The translations under genes and the position numbers were made by a program. A DNA stretch of 64,000 nt from Archangium violaceum (lineage in GTDB: Bacteria; Myxococcota; Myxococcia; Myxococcales; Myxococcaceae): NCBI RefSeq assembly GCF_016859125.1, contig NZ_CP069338.1, forward strand, positions 4,465,501-4,529,500, written 5' to 3'. The notes beneath the pieces were generated by a model. It was not told where the DNA came from, did not search any database, and worked only from the letters and a program-made list of their open reading frames with translations. Below are positions 52,953-62,337 of the stretch, in pieces; the stretch's first letter is position 1; each line of letters opens with the position of its first letter.

Positions 52953-55322
52953 TCAGGGCTTCCCGGTGAGCAGCTGCGGGAGCAGGGCCCGTGCGTCGAG
53001 GCGCGCCGGCTTCAGCAGCTCCGGCGGGAGGACCTGGGTGAGGGGGACGCTCATGGCCGCGGGGGCGGACGAGGAGGGCAGTGCTCCCGGCAGACGCAAC
53101 ACCACGGCGTGGGGATTGGCGCCATTGGAGACCTGGAGGGTGATGCTCGCGTTGGCGCCGGTGCCGCGGCCCACGTGGTAGGCCATGGAGCGCGTCGTTC
53201 CGCTCACCCCGCTCTGCAGCGTGCCGTACCCCAGACTCGTCCAGCTCCCGTCACGCAGGTTGAAGGTGTCGTAGTCGTAGCCGTCGATGAGGTGGGCATG
53301 GTCCAGCGCGAGCGCCGCCGCCCAGTCCAGCATCAGCTCGGAGAAGGGCTTCCCGGTGTGGACCTCGAGGTTGGAGATGCCCCTGCCGGGGCCGGCCGTC
53401 CAGTTCCTCCAGAAGGTGTCGTGGCCGACGGCCTGCGCCGCGCGCCAGACGAACAGGAAGTTGTAGCCGTAGATGCCCAGCCCCTCGTCATGGCTGCTCG
53501 GCCGCGACGCGTGCACCACCCGGTAGTTCTGCGGGGCGGCCAGGGCGTAGCGCGCGTAGGGCTGCATCTCACCCACCTGGGTACCCAGGCCCGCCAGCTG
53601 CTGGGCGGCCATGGCGCTGCCCTCCTCGATCCACAGCTCCTCCGGCAGGTTGTCGGCGGTGTGCCGGCGGCCGGTGGCGATGAGGTGCTTGAGCTCGTGC
53701 ACCATGGTGGCGGGCATCACCGTGCTGAAGTAGCTGGAGCGGGAGTACACCGACCCGAGGGTGCCAGGCGTGGCGGCGTAGAAGATGTCGCCCTCGTTGC
53801 TGTGCGTGCCCGTGGCCGGGTACGCATTGGCGTCGTCGTAGAGATCCAACGGCAACACGTAGCCGAGCAGCCCCTGCGGGCCGAGCAGGCGGCTGAAGAC
53901 GATGAGGATCTTCTGGTTGTTGTCCACGTCGGCGAAGTCGCCGAAGTAGCGGTTGTCCGAGGGGATGACCCGGGTCTCGAAGTCGTTGGCCAGGCTCTGC
54001 AGCTCGCTGCTGCTGAACTCGCTCGTGTCCTCGTTCTGCACGAACCAGTAGGCGTTGGGGCTCGAGTGCCTGAGCGTGGCGGTGATGCGCGTCTGCGAGC
54101 TGCCATTGCTGATCCAGAAGGAGCAGGCCTTGGAGCCCACGGTGTAGGGCGCCGCGCAGTTGTCGAGGGCCTGGGCACGAACGGTGCCCCTGGCGCCCAG
54201 TGTCCGGGCACCGCCCCGCCGCAGCGTCTCCACGTCCCGCAGGCCCTTGCTCAGCCGGGTCAGGTGGGCCTCCTGGTGGGCCGCCTTCTCATCGCCCGTG
54301 TCGGGCACGGCCGGCTCGAGGTCCGAGCGCGGCAGCGCCGCCACGCCTGAGTCCGTCAGGGTCTGGGCGAGCACGCCGGTGGTGTTGAGGGTGTAGCGCA
54401 GGCCATCCACGGTCGAGGACTGGCTGGCGTGCACCGGAATGACGGCCACGCGCTCGGTGGGGGAGAGGCCCTGGAGGGTGACGGTGGCCGAGCCGCCGCT
54501 GAAGTCCGAGGGGCGCAGGAACGTCACGCCCGGGGGAGGAGTGGTCGTGCCGCCGCCCCTCACCCTCAGGAAGATGTTGACGCCCTGGGCCGGCGAGGTG
54601 ACGGGCGACGCGCTGGTCCCGGTCGTCGTGTAGAAGCCCTCGTAGTCGCCATCGTCGACCTGGGAGTTGACGTTGATGTCCTTGTACGCGACGAGGGTGT
54701 ACTGGCCGGCGGCCAGGGAGCTGAAGCTGTAGGTGCCGCTGGAGCCGGTGCCGCTGAGGGTCACCTGCCGGGTGTTGGAGTGGTCGGGGACGCACGCACC
54801 GCCGCTGACGAAGCAAGCCACCACCTGGGTGCCGCTGATGGAGCCGCCCGCGGGCGCGGTCACCGTGCCGCTGATGCCGGTGTTGGCGGTCTCGGTGTTC
54901 ACCGTCATGGTGATGTTGATGTTCTGGGCCGGTGGCTTGACGGCCACCGCACCCAGGGAGTTGCCGTAGACGCCCACGTAGTCGCCCGGGTCGAACTCGT
55001 TGTTCTTGTTGGTGTCCTTGAGGGCGATGAGCAGGTACTGGCCCGCGGACAGGTTGTCGAACTTGTACGAGGCGCTCGTGCCCATGCCCTGCAGGACCTG
55101 CAGGCGGGTCTTGGACGACTCGACGTCGCACTGGCCGTCGACGACGAAGCAGGCCACGAGCTCCGTGCTGATGATGCTGCCCCCGGCAGGTGCCTTCACC
55201 GTGCCGCTGATGGTGTTGCCCGTTGAAGTGGTGTCCTTGTCCTTGTCTTCATCCGAATCAGGACACGCGGTGAGACCCAGCGCCAACAGCGCGCCCCCCA
55301 CGATCTGCACGACCTTGCGCAT
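52953..55322 (-). CDS. Metallopeptidase lipoprotein with two SdrD-like beta repeats
   Basis: 789 aa, lipobox ...ALGLTAC at residue 20. Two similar beta repeats (about 35-140 and 142-260; ISGTVTAPAGGSISGTQVVAC and its copy), each with an acidic Ca-binding-looking loop (KDTNKNNEFDPGDYVG and KDINVNSQVDDGDYEG). A peptidase domain with HELKH at about 541-545 and WIEEGSAMAAQQ about 20 residues later is close to M30/hyicolysin-like neutral zinc peptidases. It is probably a surface-exposed or secreted protease. GAGGGGAT precedes the ATG. Confidence 0.82.
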   Translation of the reverse strand: MRKVVQIVGGALLALGLTACPDSDEDKDKDTTSTGNTISGTVKAPAGGSIISTELVACFVVDGQCDVESSKTRLQVLQGMGTSASYKFDNLSAGQYLLIALKDTNKNNEFDPGDYVGVYGNSLGAVAVKPPAQNINITMTVNTETANTGISGTVTAPAGGSISGTQVVACFVSGGACVPDHSNTRQVTLSGTGSSGTYSFSSLAAGQYTLVAYKDINVNSQVDDGDYEGFYTTTGTSASPVTSPAQGVNIFLRVRGGGTTTPPPGVTFLRPSDFSGGSATVTLQGLSPTERVAVIPVHASQSSTVDGLRYTLNTTGVLAQTLTDSGVAALPRSDLEPAVPDTGDEKAAHQEAHLTRLSKGLRDVETLRRGGARTLGARGTVRAQALDNCAAPYTVGSKACSFWISNGSSQTRITATLRHSSPNAYWFVQNEDTSEFSSSELQSLANDFETRVIPSDNRYFGDFADVDNNQKILIVFSRLLGPQGLLGYVLPLDLYDDANAYPATGTHSNEGDIFYAATPGTLGSVYSRSSYFSTVMPATMVHELKHLIATGRRHTADNLPEELWIEEGSAMAAQQLAGLGTQVGEMQPYARYALAAPQNYRVVHASRPSSHDEGLGIYGYNFLFVWRAAQAVGHDTFWRNWTAGPGRGISNLEVHTGKPFSELMLDWAAALALDHAHLIDGYDYDTFNLRDGSWTSLGYGTLQSGVSGTTRSMAYHVGRGTGANASITLQVSNGANPHAVVLRLPGALPSSSAPAAMSVPLTQVLPPELLKPARLDARALLPQLLTGKP

Positions 55323-55467
55323 GAATGTCGATCCCCTCTTTGACACGGCGGCCGGTGCGCGGGACGCGCTCCCGAAGAACCCGTGGGGAACGCCGGTACC
55401 GTCGTCGTGTCGTTGGAGGATATACGAACCCGGTGGTTCGCACAGCGCCGGGGATGTGCCGGGAGCG

Positions 55468-57693
55468 TTACGTGGTTTGGGGCTCGGCCGCGGTGAGCGT
55501 GAAGCGGAACGTGCTGCCCTGGCCCGGAGTGGACTCCACCCAGATGCGCCCGCCGTGGCGCTCGACGATCTTCTTGCAGATGGACAGGCCGATGCCCGTG
55601 CCCGGGTACTCCTCCTTGGCGTGCAGCCGCTGGAAGATGGCGAAGATGCGCTCGTAGTACTGGGGCTCGATGCCGATGCCGTTGTCCTCCACGGTGACGG
55701 TGATGGTGTCCGCCTCGCGCGTGGTGGACACGCGGATGAGTGGAGGGTGCTCGCCGCGGAACTTCACCGCGTTGCCCACCAGGTTCTGCAGGAGCTGGAC
55801 GAGCTGGGTCTCGTCTCCCAGCACCCACGGCAGGGGCTCCACCTTCACCTCCGCGCCGGATTCCCGTAGGGCGAGGCGCAGGTGGGACAGGGCGCGTTCC
55901 AGGCTCTTCTCGAGCGGCACCGGCATCAGCTCCTTGCCTCGCGTGCCCACGCGCGAGTAGGCGAGCAGGTCGTTGATGAGCGCCTGCATGCGGGTGGCGC
56001 CGTCCACCGCGTAGCGGATGAACTCGTCCGCGTCCGCGTCCAGCTTGCCCTTGTAGCGACGTGACAGGAGTTGCACGTAGCTGGCCACCATGCGCAGCGG
56101 CTCCTGCAGGTCATGCGAGGCCACGTAGGCGAACTGCTCCAGGTCCGCGTTGGAGCGGGCGAGCTCCTGGGCGCGCTGGGCGAGCTCCGCCTGGGTCTTG
56201 CGCAGGTTCTCCAGCAGCTCGGCGGTGTGCTGGCGGGCCCGCTCGGCCTCGGCGCGCGCGGCCTGCTCGCGGACCAACCGCCGCGCGTCCTCCTCCAGGG
56301 CGAGCCGTTGGGTGATGTCGGTGCACACGCCCGTCAGGCGCGAGGGCTGGCCCTGTTCGTCCAGGGTGAGCCGGCCGTGGGCCTCCATCCAGCGCACCTG
56401 TCCGTCGGGGAGGACGATGCGGTATTGGATGTGGTGCTCCGGTTCTCGCTGGGCCACGACGCGCTGGATGCTCGCGAGCACCCGCTCCCGGTCCTCCGGG
56501 TGCATGTCGCTCTGGTAATCCTGGAAGGTGCCGCCGAAGCTGCCCTCGGGGATGCCGTGGATGCGCTCCAACGTGGGGGCCCAGGTCACGCGTCCGGCGG
56601 AGATGTCCCATTCCCAGGCGCCCATGCGGCCCGCCTCGAGCGCCACCTCGTGCCGGGCCTGGGTGCGCTTCGCCTCCGCGTAGAGGCGGGCGTTGTCCAC
56701 CGCGAGCGCCGCCCGGCGGGCCAGTTCCTCCACCAGTTGCAGTTCGTCCGTCCCCAGGTGACGCGAGGACTCCGCGGTGGCCACCGTGAGGGTACCCAGC
56801 GTCCGCTCCCGGGCCTTGAGGGGCACCACGATGATGGAGCGCAGGCCCAGCTCGCGCAACAGCCGCAGGTGCTCCGCGTCCCTGGCGGTCGCCACGAACA
56901 TCTCGTCCGTGATGTGGGCCGTGAGGTGGGGCTGACCCGTCTTCATCACGTGGGCGATGGTGCCGGTGCTCTCGGCGCTCCCGGGGTAGCGCTCGCGCAG
57001 TGTGCGCGCCAGCTCCAGCTTGGTCGGGTCCGCGTGGATGGCGGCCACCCGCCGTGAAGCGGAGGTATCGTCCGCCAGGTCCACCGCGCACCAATCTCCG
57101 AGCCGGGGCACGAGCAGGCGAGCGGTGGCGGTCAACGTGCTCTCCAGGTCGAGCGAGGCGGAGAGCAGCTCACCGGCCTCGGCCAGCACGCTCAACCGCT
57201 CCTGGGTGCGAATCATCTCGGTGACGTCATGGAAGACGTTGACGGCGTACACCACCCTGCCGTCGGCATCGCGCACCGGAGCCGCGGACAGCCGGCACCA
57301 TTTCTCCTGGCCGGTGCGCGAGTGGCGGAAGCGCAGCACGCGCTCGGCGCCGCTCTGGCCCGCGAGCACCTGCCGGCCGGGGAGGATGTCGGCGCTCGTC
57401 GGCCTGCCCGAGGCGTCGAGCACCTGGAAGCACTCGAGCAGCGGGACGCCGCGTGGGCCCAGCAGTTCCTCCGGGGTGTTGGCACCGAGCAGGCGCGCCG
57501 CCGCGGGGTTGGCGAAGCACAGCAGGTGGTCCGGGCCCTGCACGGTGACGCCGTCGTTCACCTGCGCGAAGAGCGCCTCCACCAGCGGACGGGCGCGCTC
57601 GAAGAGTTGCGCGAGCATCTCCGCGCCCAGGCCCTCGCCGGTCCGGTGTGTCTGGGGAAAAGCGGGCGAGGGAGGAGGGGCCACCATGCTCAT
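55468..57693 (-). CDS. PAS-GAF-PAS sensor histidine kinase
   Basis: 741 aa, no membrane helices. Order: PAS-like domain (about 35-150; GVTVQGPDHLLCFANPAA), GAF (about 165-310; GDWCAVDLADDT; IIVVPLKARERTLGTLTV), second PAS (about 325-440; GAWEWDISAGRVTWAPTLE; TGVCTDITQRLAL), coiled coil, HisKA with VASHDLQEPLRMV and HATPase_c (NLVGNAVKFRG; DNGIGIEPQYYERIF; GTGIGLSICKKI). Such phytochrome-like kinases sense cytosolic ligands or redox. No response regulator is adjacent. The start at MSMVAP has GGAG 6 bases upstream. Confidence 0.92.
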   Translation of the reverse strand: MSMVAPPPSPAFPQTHRTGEGLGAEMLAQLFERARPLVEALFAQVNDGVTVQGPDHLLCFANPAAARLLGANTPEELLGPRGVPLLECFQVLDASGRPTSADILPGRQVLAGQSGAERVLRFRHSRTGQEKWCRLSAAPVRDADGRVVYAVNVFHDVTEMIRTQERLSVLAEAGELLSASLDLESTLTATARLLVPRLGDWCAVDLADDTSASRRVAAIHADPTKLELARTLRERYPGSAESTGTIAHVMKTGQPHLTAHITDEMFVATARDAEHLRLLRELGLRSIIVVPLKARERTLGTLTVATAESSRHLGTDELQLVEELARRAALAVDNARLYAEAKRTQARHEVALEAGRMGAWEWDISAGRVTWAPTLERIHGIPEGSFGGTFQDYQSDMHPEDRERVLASIQRVVAQREPEHHIQYRIVLPDGQVRWMEAHGRLTLDEQGQPSRLTGVCTDITQRLALEEDARRLVREQAARAEAERARQHTAELLENLRKTQAELAQRAQELARSNADLEQFAYVASHDLQEPLRMVASYVQLLSRRYKGKLDADADEFIRYAVDGATRMQALINDLLAYSRVGTRGKELMPVPLEKSLERALSHLRLALRESGAEVKVEPLPWVLGDETQLVQLLQNLVGNAVKFRGEHPPLIRVSTTREADTITVTVEDNGIGIEPQYYERIFAIFQRLHAKEEYPGTGIGLSICKKIVERHGGRIWVESTPGQGSTFRFTLTAAEPQTT

Positions 57694-57854
57694 CAAGGAC
57701 TCCGGAATCGAAGAAGAGGGTCTCCCCTGGGGCCCGAACCCTTCCAACGCGAGGCTGGGACGTCCACCCATCCGCGTCCCTCAGTGTTCACTGTTGGGAG
57801 CCGGGGACTACGAGTTGGGAGAGGTCGGGAAGCCATGCCATCGTGCGTGACACC

Positions 57855-58625
57855 ATGCGCCTGGTCCTCATCCTCCTCGTCCTGGTCGTGTCGCTCCCGG
57901 TGTGGGCTGGAGCGGAGTCGCCGGTATCCGCTGGCCCCATCCAGGAGCGGGTGATGGTGGTCTGGGGCGCGGGCCGCACGCGCGATGAGGCCGAGTCGCT
58001 CGTGGAGTCCTACCAGGCGCGCTCGGTGGACTGGGCACGTGTCCTGGAGGCGGGCTCGGCGTATCCCCGCGTCATCGACGGAGCGGAGGTGCCCGGGTTG
58101 AGGCCCGGCGCCTTCTTCGTGGCGCTGGGGGTGTGCGAGGTGAAGGAGGGCGAGGTGATGGCGAAGGTGTTCTCCGCGCTCGAGCCCGGGGTGTCTTCAC
58201 GCCGGGTGCTGTGGGACGAAGGGGAGCCGTTGGCGTGCCCCGAGCTGCTGCCGGGCTGGTCCTTCGGGAAGAGCGCGCGGATGCGTGCCCCGGGAGGGAC
58301 GTTGACCGCCGTCACGTTCGACCACATGGAGGAGGGCGGTGGAGCGCGCCGGAGTTGGGTGTTGGTGCTCGCGTTGCTGAAGAAGGAGGACGTGGAGTCC
58401 ACCGTCATCGAGCCGCCCGAGGACGACGCCGCGTCGGAGGTGAAGGGGCTGCGGGTGGGCCGGGGCGAGCTGGTGCTGGAGGAGGAGTTGACGGCCCCGA
58501 CGTGCGACACGCGCACCTGGCGCTTCTCGGTGGAGCGGGGAGCGGTGGTGACGAAGCAGGCGAAGAAGCCCTCGAAGCGGCGGGATTGCGCGGCGGAGCA
58601 GGAGGGCGCGAGCGCGGACGGTTAG
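57855..58625 (+). CDS. Secreted hypothetical protein, SPOR-like beta/alpha region
   Basis: 256 aa. A signal peptide (MRLVLILLVLVVSLPVWA) is followed by a region resembling a SPOR-type motif (AYPRVIDGAEVPGLRPGAFFVALG), then a mixed alpha/beta part with Cys pairs and an acidic centre. The family is not recognised. It is divergent from the PAS-GAF-PAS kinase gene by 160 bp. Confidence 0.6.
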   Translation: MRLVLILLVLVVSLPVWAGAESPVSAGPIQERVMVVWGAGRTRDEAESLVESYQARSVDWARVLEAGSAYPRVIDGAEVPGLRPGAFFVALGVCEVKEGEVMAKVFSALEPGVSSRRVLWDEGEPLACPELLPGWSFGKSARMRAPGGTLTAVTFDHMEEGGGARRSWVLVLALLKKEDVESTVIEPPEDDAASEVKGLRVGRGELVLEEELTAPTCDTRTWRFSVERGAVVTKQAKKPSKRRDCAAEQEGASADG

Positions 58626-58735
58626 GCAACCGGTCCACCTGTCCTCCTGTCGGCAGCCGCGAGGGAACCGGGCGGCTCCGGGCGGGAAGGGGTTCACGGC
58701 CCCGCGATGATCTCCTAGGGTGGGGGCGAGCCTCT

Positions 58736-58746
58736 CCCCCCCCCCC
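58736..58746. repeat. C11 homopolymer just upstream of the glucanotransferase gene
   Basis: Eleven C bases end about 11 bases before the proposed ATG. A run of this length so close to a start could affect translation initiation if its length varied, though no phase variation is shown. Confidence 0.6.
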
Positions 58747-58757
58747 GAGCCGTGCCG

Positions 58758-60725
58758 ATGCCCCGCGGAAACCTGCCCGAAGATTACCAGCGACACGTGA
58801 CCGCGGCCCTGGCCGCGCTGAACGTGCGCAACCTGGTGTTGAGCATTCATGACCCGAGCTTCCCGAGCGCCCCGGGCGAGGACCCTGGCCGGGGCTCGCC
58901 GTACGCGGAGGGAGGCCTGCGCTTCCTCGAGTTCGCGCGGGAGCTGGGCTTCAACGGCATCCAACTTGGCCCGCAGGGGCAGACATCGGAGGACAACCCC
59001 TCGCCGTATGACGGGACGCTCTTCTCGCGCAACGTGCTGAACGTGGCGCTCGCGTCGCTCACGCACGAGGAGTCCTGGGGGGGCCTGCTGCGGCCCGAGC
59101 GTGTGCAGGCCCTCGTCGCGGCGCGTCCGGGTGGTGACGGGAGGGTGAAGCACCGCTACGTCTTCCGAGCCCAGAGCGAGGCGTTGGAGGAGGCCTGGAC
59201 GAACTTCCAGCACAAGCGGGCCCGGGCGGAGCCCGGCAGCGCCATCGCCTGGCTGTCCGAGCACTTCGACACCTTCCGGCGCGAGCACCGCGAGTGGCTG
59301 GAGCGGGACGCGCTCTACGATGTGCTCTGCACGGAGCACGGGCGTGCCTATTGGAAGGAATGGCCGAGCGAGTGGGACCGGCGGCTGTGGAACCCGCGCC
59401 CGGGCGAGGAGGCGACGTTCGGCAATCGCCGGCAGGTGTTGTTGACGAAGTACGCCGCGCAGGTGGAGGCGTATGCGTTCAGGCAATTCCTGGTGCATTC
59501 GCAGCACGCGGCGCTGCGGGAGCGGACGGCGGCGTGGGGCCTGAAGTTGTTCGGTGACCTTCAGATTGGTTACTCGCCGAGGGATGCCTGGGCGTACCAG
59601 GGGCTCTTCGTGGGCTCGTATCTGATGGGAGCGCCGCCCAGCCGCACCAACCCCGAGGGCCAACCGTGGAACTACCCGGTGTTGGACCCCTCGCAGTACC
59701 ACGCGCCGCCCAATCCGGCGGGGCCGTACCCGGGGGTGAGGCAGCCCGGTCCGGTGTTGTGGTTCATGGGCTCGCGGGTGAACAAGATGCTGACCGAGTA
59801 CGACGGGTTGCGCATCGATCATCCGCACGGGCTGGTGTGCCCGTGGGTATACCGGTCGGGAGAGCTGAACGCGCTGCGCGCGGTGCAGAGTGGGGCGCGG
59901 CTCTTCTCCTCGCCGGATCTGCCGGACCATCCGGAGCTGGCGCGCTGGGCGCTCGTGAAGCCGGAGCAGTTGGATCGCTCGGCGCCGCGCCACGCGGACG
60001 GCTGGGTGCGCGAGCTGAACCCGGAGCAGGTGAGCTGCTACAGCGCCCTCTTCGATGCGATCATCGCGTCGGCGCACGCGCACGGGCGCAAGGTGTCGGA
60101 CCTGCTGTGCGAGGTGCTGAGCACGATGCCGTACCCGTTGCAGCGGGTGATGGAGCAGTACGGGCTGGGGCGCTTCCGCGTGACGCAGAAGGCGGACCTG
60201 AACAATCCGCGAGACGTGTACCGGAGCGAGAACGCCGCGCCCCAGGATTGGATCATGGTGGGCAACCACGACACGAAGCCCATCTGGGCGCTGGCGGACC
60301 GGTGGAGGCAGGCGGGGGAGGCACGAGCGCAGGCGGACTACCTGGCGTGGAGGCTGCACCCGGAGGAGGAGGGGCGGGAGGACTTCGCGCGCCGGCTGGT
60401 GGAGGAGCCGGGGATGTTGGTGCAGGCGAAGTTCGCGGACCTCTTCGCCAGCCGGGCGGAGAACGTGATGGTGTTCTTCGCGGACCTGCTGGGGATGAAG
60501 GAGACGTACAACGCGCCGGGCACAGTGAGTGAGGAGAACTGGAGCCTCCGCGTGCCCAATGACTATCGAAGTGGGTACGCGGAGAAGCTCGCGAGCGACG
60601 GGGCGCTGAACCTGCCGAAGGCGCTGGCGATGGCGTTGCGCGCGGGCGGTGAGGCGGCTCGCGCGCGGCACGGGCAGCTCATCGCGGACCTGGAGCGGCT
60701 GGCCGGAGCGCTGCGGCGCGGGTGA
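58758..60725 (+). CDS. GH77-type 4-alpha-glucanotransferase-like protein
   Basis: 655 aa. SPYDGTLFSRN, GDLQIGYSPRDAW, LRIDHPHGLVCPWVY (catalytic Asp in RIDH), LLCEVLSTMP (candidate acid/base Glu) and MVGNHDTKP (third Asp) align with GH77 amylomaltase motifs, although their immediate context differs from classic MalQ. These enzymes move maltodextrin segments between glucan chains in the cytoplasm; there is no signal peptide. An in-frame GTG at 58752 is an alternative start. I do not name it malQ because the motif flanks are atypical. Confidence 0.7.
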   Translation: MPRGNLPEDYQRHVTAALAALNVRNLVLSIHDPSFPSAPGEDPGRGSPYAEGGLRFLEFARELGFNGIQLGPQGQTSEDNPSPYDGTLFSRNVLNVALASLTHEESWGGLLRPERVQALVAARPGGDGRVKHRYVFRAQSEALEEAWTNFQHKRARAEPGSAIAWLSEHFDTFRREHREWLERDALYDVLCTEHGRAYWKEWPSEWDRRLWNPRPGEEATFGNRRQVLLTKYAAQVEAYAFRQFLVHSQHAALRERTAAWGLKLFGDLQIGYSPRDAWAYQGLFVGSYLMGAPPSRTNPEGQPWNYPVLDPSQYHAPPNPAGPYPGVRQPGPVLWFMGSRVNKMLTEYDGLRIDHPHGLVCPWVYRSGELNALRAVQSGARLFSSPDLPDHPELARWALVKPEQLDRSAPRHADGWVRELNPEQVSCYSALFDAIIASAHAHGRKVSDLLCEVLSTMPYPLQRVMEQYGLGRFRVTQKADLNNPRDVYRSENAAPQDWIMVGNHDTKPIWALADRWRQAGEARAQADYLAWRLHPEEEGREDFARRLVEEPGMLVQAKFADLFASRAENVMVFFADLLGMKETYNAPGTVSEENWSLRVPNDYRSGYAEKLASDGALNLPKALAMALRAGGEAARARHGQLIADLERLAGALRRG

Positions 60726-60734
60726 TGGAGGTGC

Positions 60735-61442
60735 TCAGTGCCGCACGTCCACCACGAGGCGGGTGGGCTCGCGCAGCTCCATCACGCGGTACTTGTTGGG
60801 GTGCTTCACGCCGAGCACCCAGGTGACCTCGCCCTCGAAGTCGCACGTGAGCTCCATCTCCTCGATGACGGGCAGCTTGGGCATGCGCTCGCGCGAGGCG
60901 ACGGTGACCTTACCGTCCACGTGGGCCTGGGCGGGCATGATGCGGACCTCGAGCCAGCCCTGGCCGGCGACCTCCGTGGGATTGCCGGAGCCGCATTTGG
61001 TGACGGGCTTGTCGATGTACTCGAGGTGGTAGCCGGGCAGCTGATCGCCTTGGAACTGGAACACGACGCGGTCGAAGCCCTCGTTGCGGCCCTCTCTCAC
61101 CTCGAGCAGTGTCACCGGCATCATGCCGGAGCGGGGGATGTCCACGAGGCCCGCGGTCCACTCGCGGTTCTTCGGGTCCTCGGGCCCGGCGGCCTGGGTG
61201 TCCGGCGTGGGAGAGGACGGTGGCGTCTGTGTTTCGGGAGCGGGGTGGGGAGCGGCCGTGCCACCGGCATCGACCGGCGTACCGGCATCCGCCGTGGCGG
61301 TCGGGTCCACGGGGGCCGCGGGTGCGGCGGGAGTAGCGGGTGCGGTGGGAGCAGCGGGCTCTTCCTTCTTGCATCCGGTGGTCGCGAGGCAGGCGGCGAG
61401 CCCGAGTGTCGGCATCCAGCGTCCAATCATCTTCATCAGCAT
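60735..61442 (-). CDS. AMIN-like domain lipoprotein
   Basis: 235 aa. Lipoprotein signal (CLATTGC) followed by a Pro/Ala/Thr-rich spacer, then a beta domain (FDRVVFQFQGDQLPGYHLEYI; TKCGSGNPTEVAGQGWLEV; VTWVLGVKHPNKYRVMEL; PTRLVVDVRH) of the AMIN-like type. AMIN domains bind peptidoglycan or guide cell-wall enzymes and secretins. A role at the cell wall is inferred; there is no catalytic domain. It is tail-to-tail with the glucanotransferase gene, 9 bp apart. Confidence 0.78.
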   Translation of the reverse strand: MLMKMIGRWMPTLGLAACLATTGCKKEEPAAPTAPATPAAPAAPVDPTATADAGTPVDAGGTAAPHPAPETQTPPSSPTPDTQAAGPEDPKNREWTAGLVDIPRSGMMPVTLLEVREGRNEGFDRVVFQFQGDQLPGYHLEYIDKPVTKCGSGNPTEVAGQGWLEVRIMPAQAHVDGKVTVASRERMPKLPVIEEMELTCDFEGEVTWVLGVKHPNKYRVMELREPTRLVVDVRH

Positions 61443-61567
61443 CCTCCTGGTGGCCCGCGAGGCCCGGGCGGGGTCCCATGTGGCACGAGCGGCGCTCGAG
61501 TGCCAGCACGATTGCCGGTGAGGAGGGAGCGGAACCGGGACGAGGCCGGTTCCGTCCGGAGCATCCG

Positions 61568-62023
61568 TCAGTTGCCGCTGATGGTGGTGGAGAACTGGCC
61601 GCGGATCTCTCCCGTCGGGTGGTTCTCGGTGTGGACGTTCACGTAGAAGCGCCCGGCCTTGAAGGCTTCCTGCTCGGCGTCGGTGAGCTTCTTGGTGCCA
61701 CTGAAGGCCCCATCACCGGAGACGGTGAGGTTGAAGACGATGCCGCCGTTCTCACCCGGGGGCGCCTGGTGGACATGGGCCGCGCTGCCGGACTCCTCGT
61801 ACAGGGGGCTCGACAGCCCGCTGAAGGTGCCACTGACGGAGAGCTCATCTCCGTCGAGCGTGGCGCTGGCCGTGCCGGAGGCGGATGTCGTCACGGGGGG
61901 AACCTCGTTGGCGCCCGACAGCTGGGTGGTCGACACGTGCGACTCTCCGCAGCCGACCAGCCCCAGCAGCCCGGCTCCGAGCAGGGTCAGCACGCCCCAG
62001 CGCTTCATTTCACGCATGTGCAT
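61568..62023 (-). CDS. CHRD-domain lipoprotein
   Basis: 151 aa. Lipoprotein signal (LLGAGLLGLVGC) followed by a CHRD domain: TTQLSGANEVPPVTT, SGTASATLDGDEL, HVHQAPPGENGGIVFNLTV and NHPTGEIRGQF. CHRD domains are beta-rich extracellular modules of unclear ligand in bacteria. The start at MHMREMKRW has AGGAG 9 bases upstream. It is separated by 125 bp from the AMIN-like gene. Confidence 0.85.
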   Translation of the reverse strand: MHMREMKRWGVLTLLGAGLLGLVGCGESHVSTTQLSGANEVPPVTTSASGTASATLDGDELSVSGTFSGLSSPLYEESGSAAHVHQAPPGENGGIVFNLTVSGDGAFSGTKKLTDAEQEAFKAGRFYVNVHTENHPTGEIRGQFSTTISGN

Positions 62024-62337
62024 CGATGTTTCTCCTATCTGTCCGCCAGGACTCGTGGAGGGCCCGGGGTGGGCCTGGAGTCTCGACGGTCGGTCAACGT
62101 GTCTAGAGGACTTCAACGACGTCATCGATTCGAGCCGAAAGGAAGTGCCCGGTAAAAGGCAGTTCGTGCCCCAGGCCTCGGTCGATGTTCCTGGGCGGGG
62201 GAGGAGGGGGGCGTCCGGGAGCTGAGGATGCAGGGGGAACGGAAAATCCCACGGATTCCACGGACCGCTTGGGCCCGGGCTTTCCGCCGCGTATATCGTT
62301 CGCCCGGACGCGTATCCGACCCTGGAGTAATGCCCCG
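62024..62337. other. 314-bp divergent promoter region
   Basis: It separates the CHRD lipoprotein (minus) and aminotransferase (plus) genes. No third gene is visible. A TATAT-containing stretch near 62292 (CGTATATCG) may be a -10-like element for the aminotransferase, but no clear -35 is seen. Confidence 0.45.
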
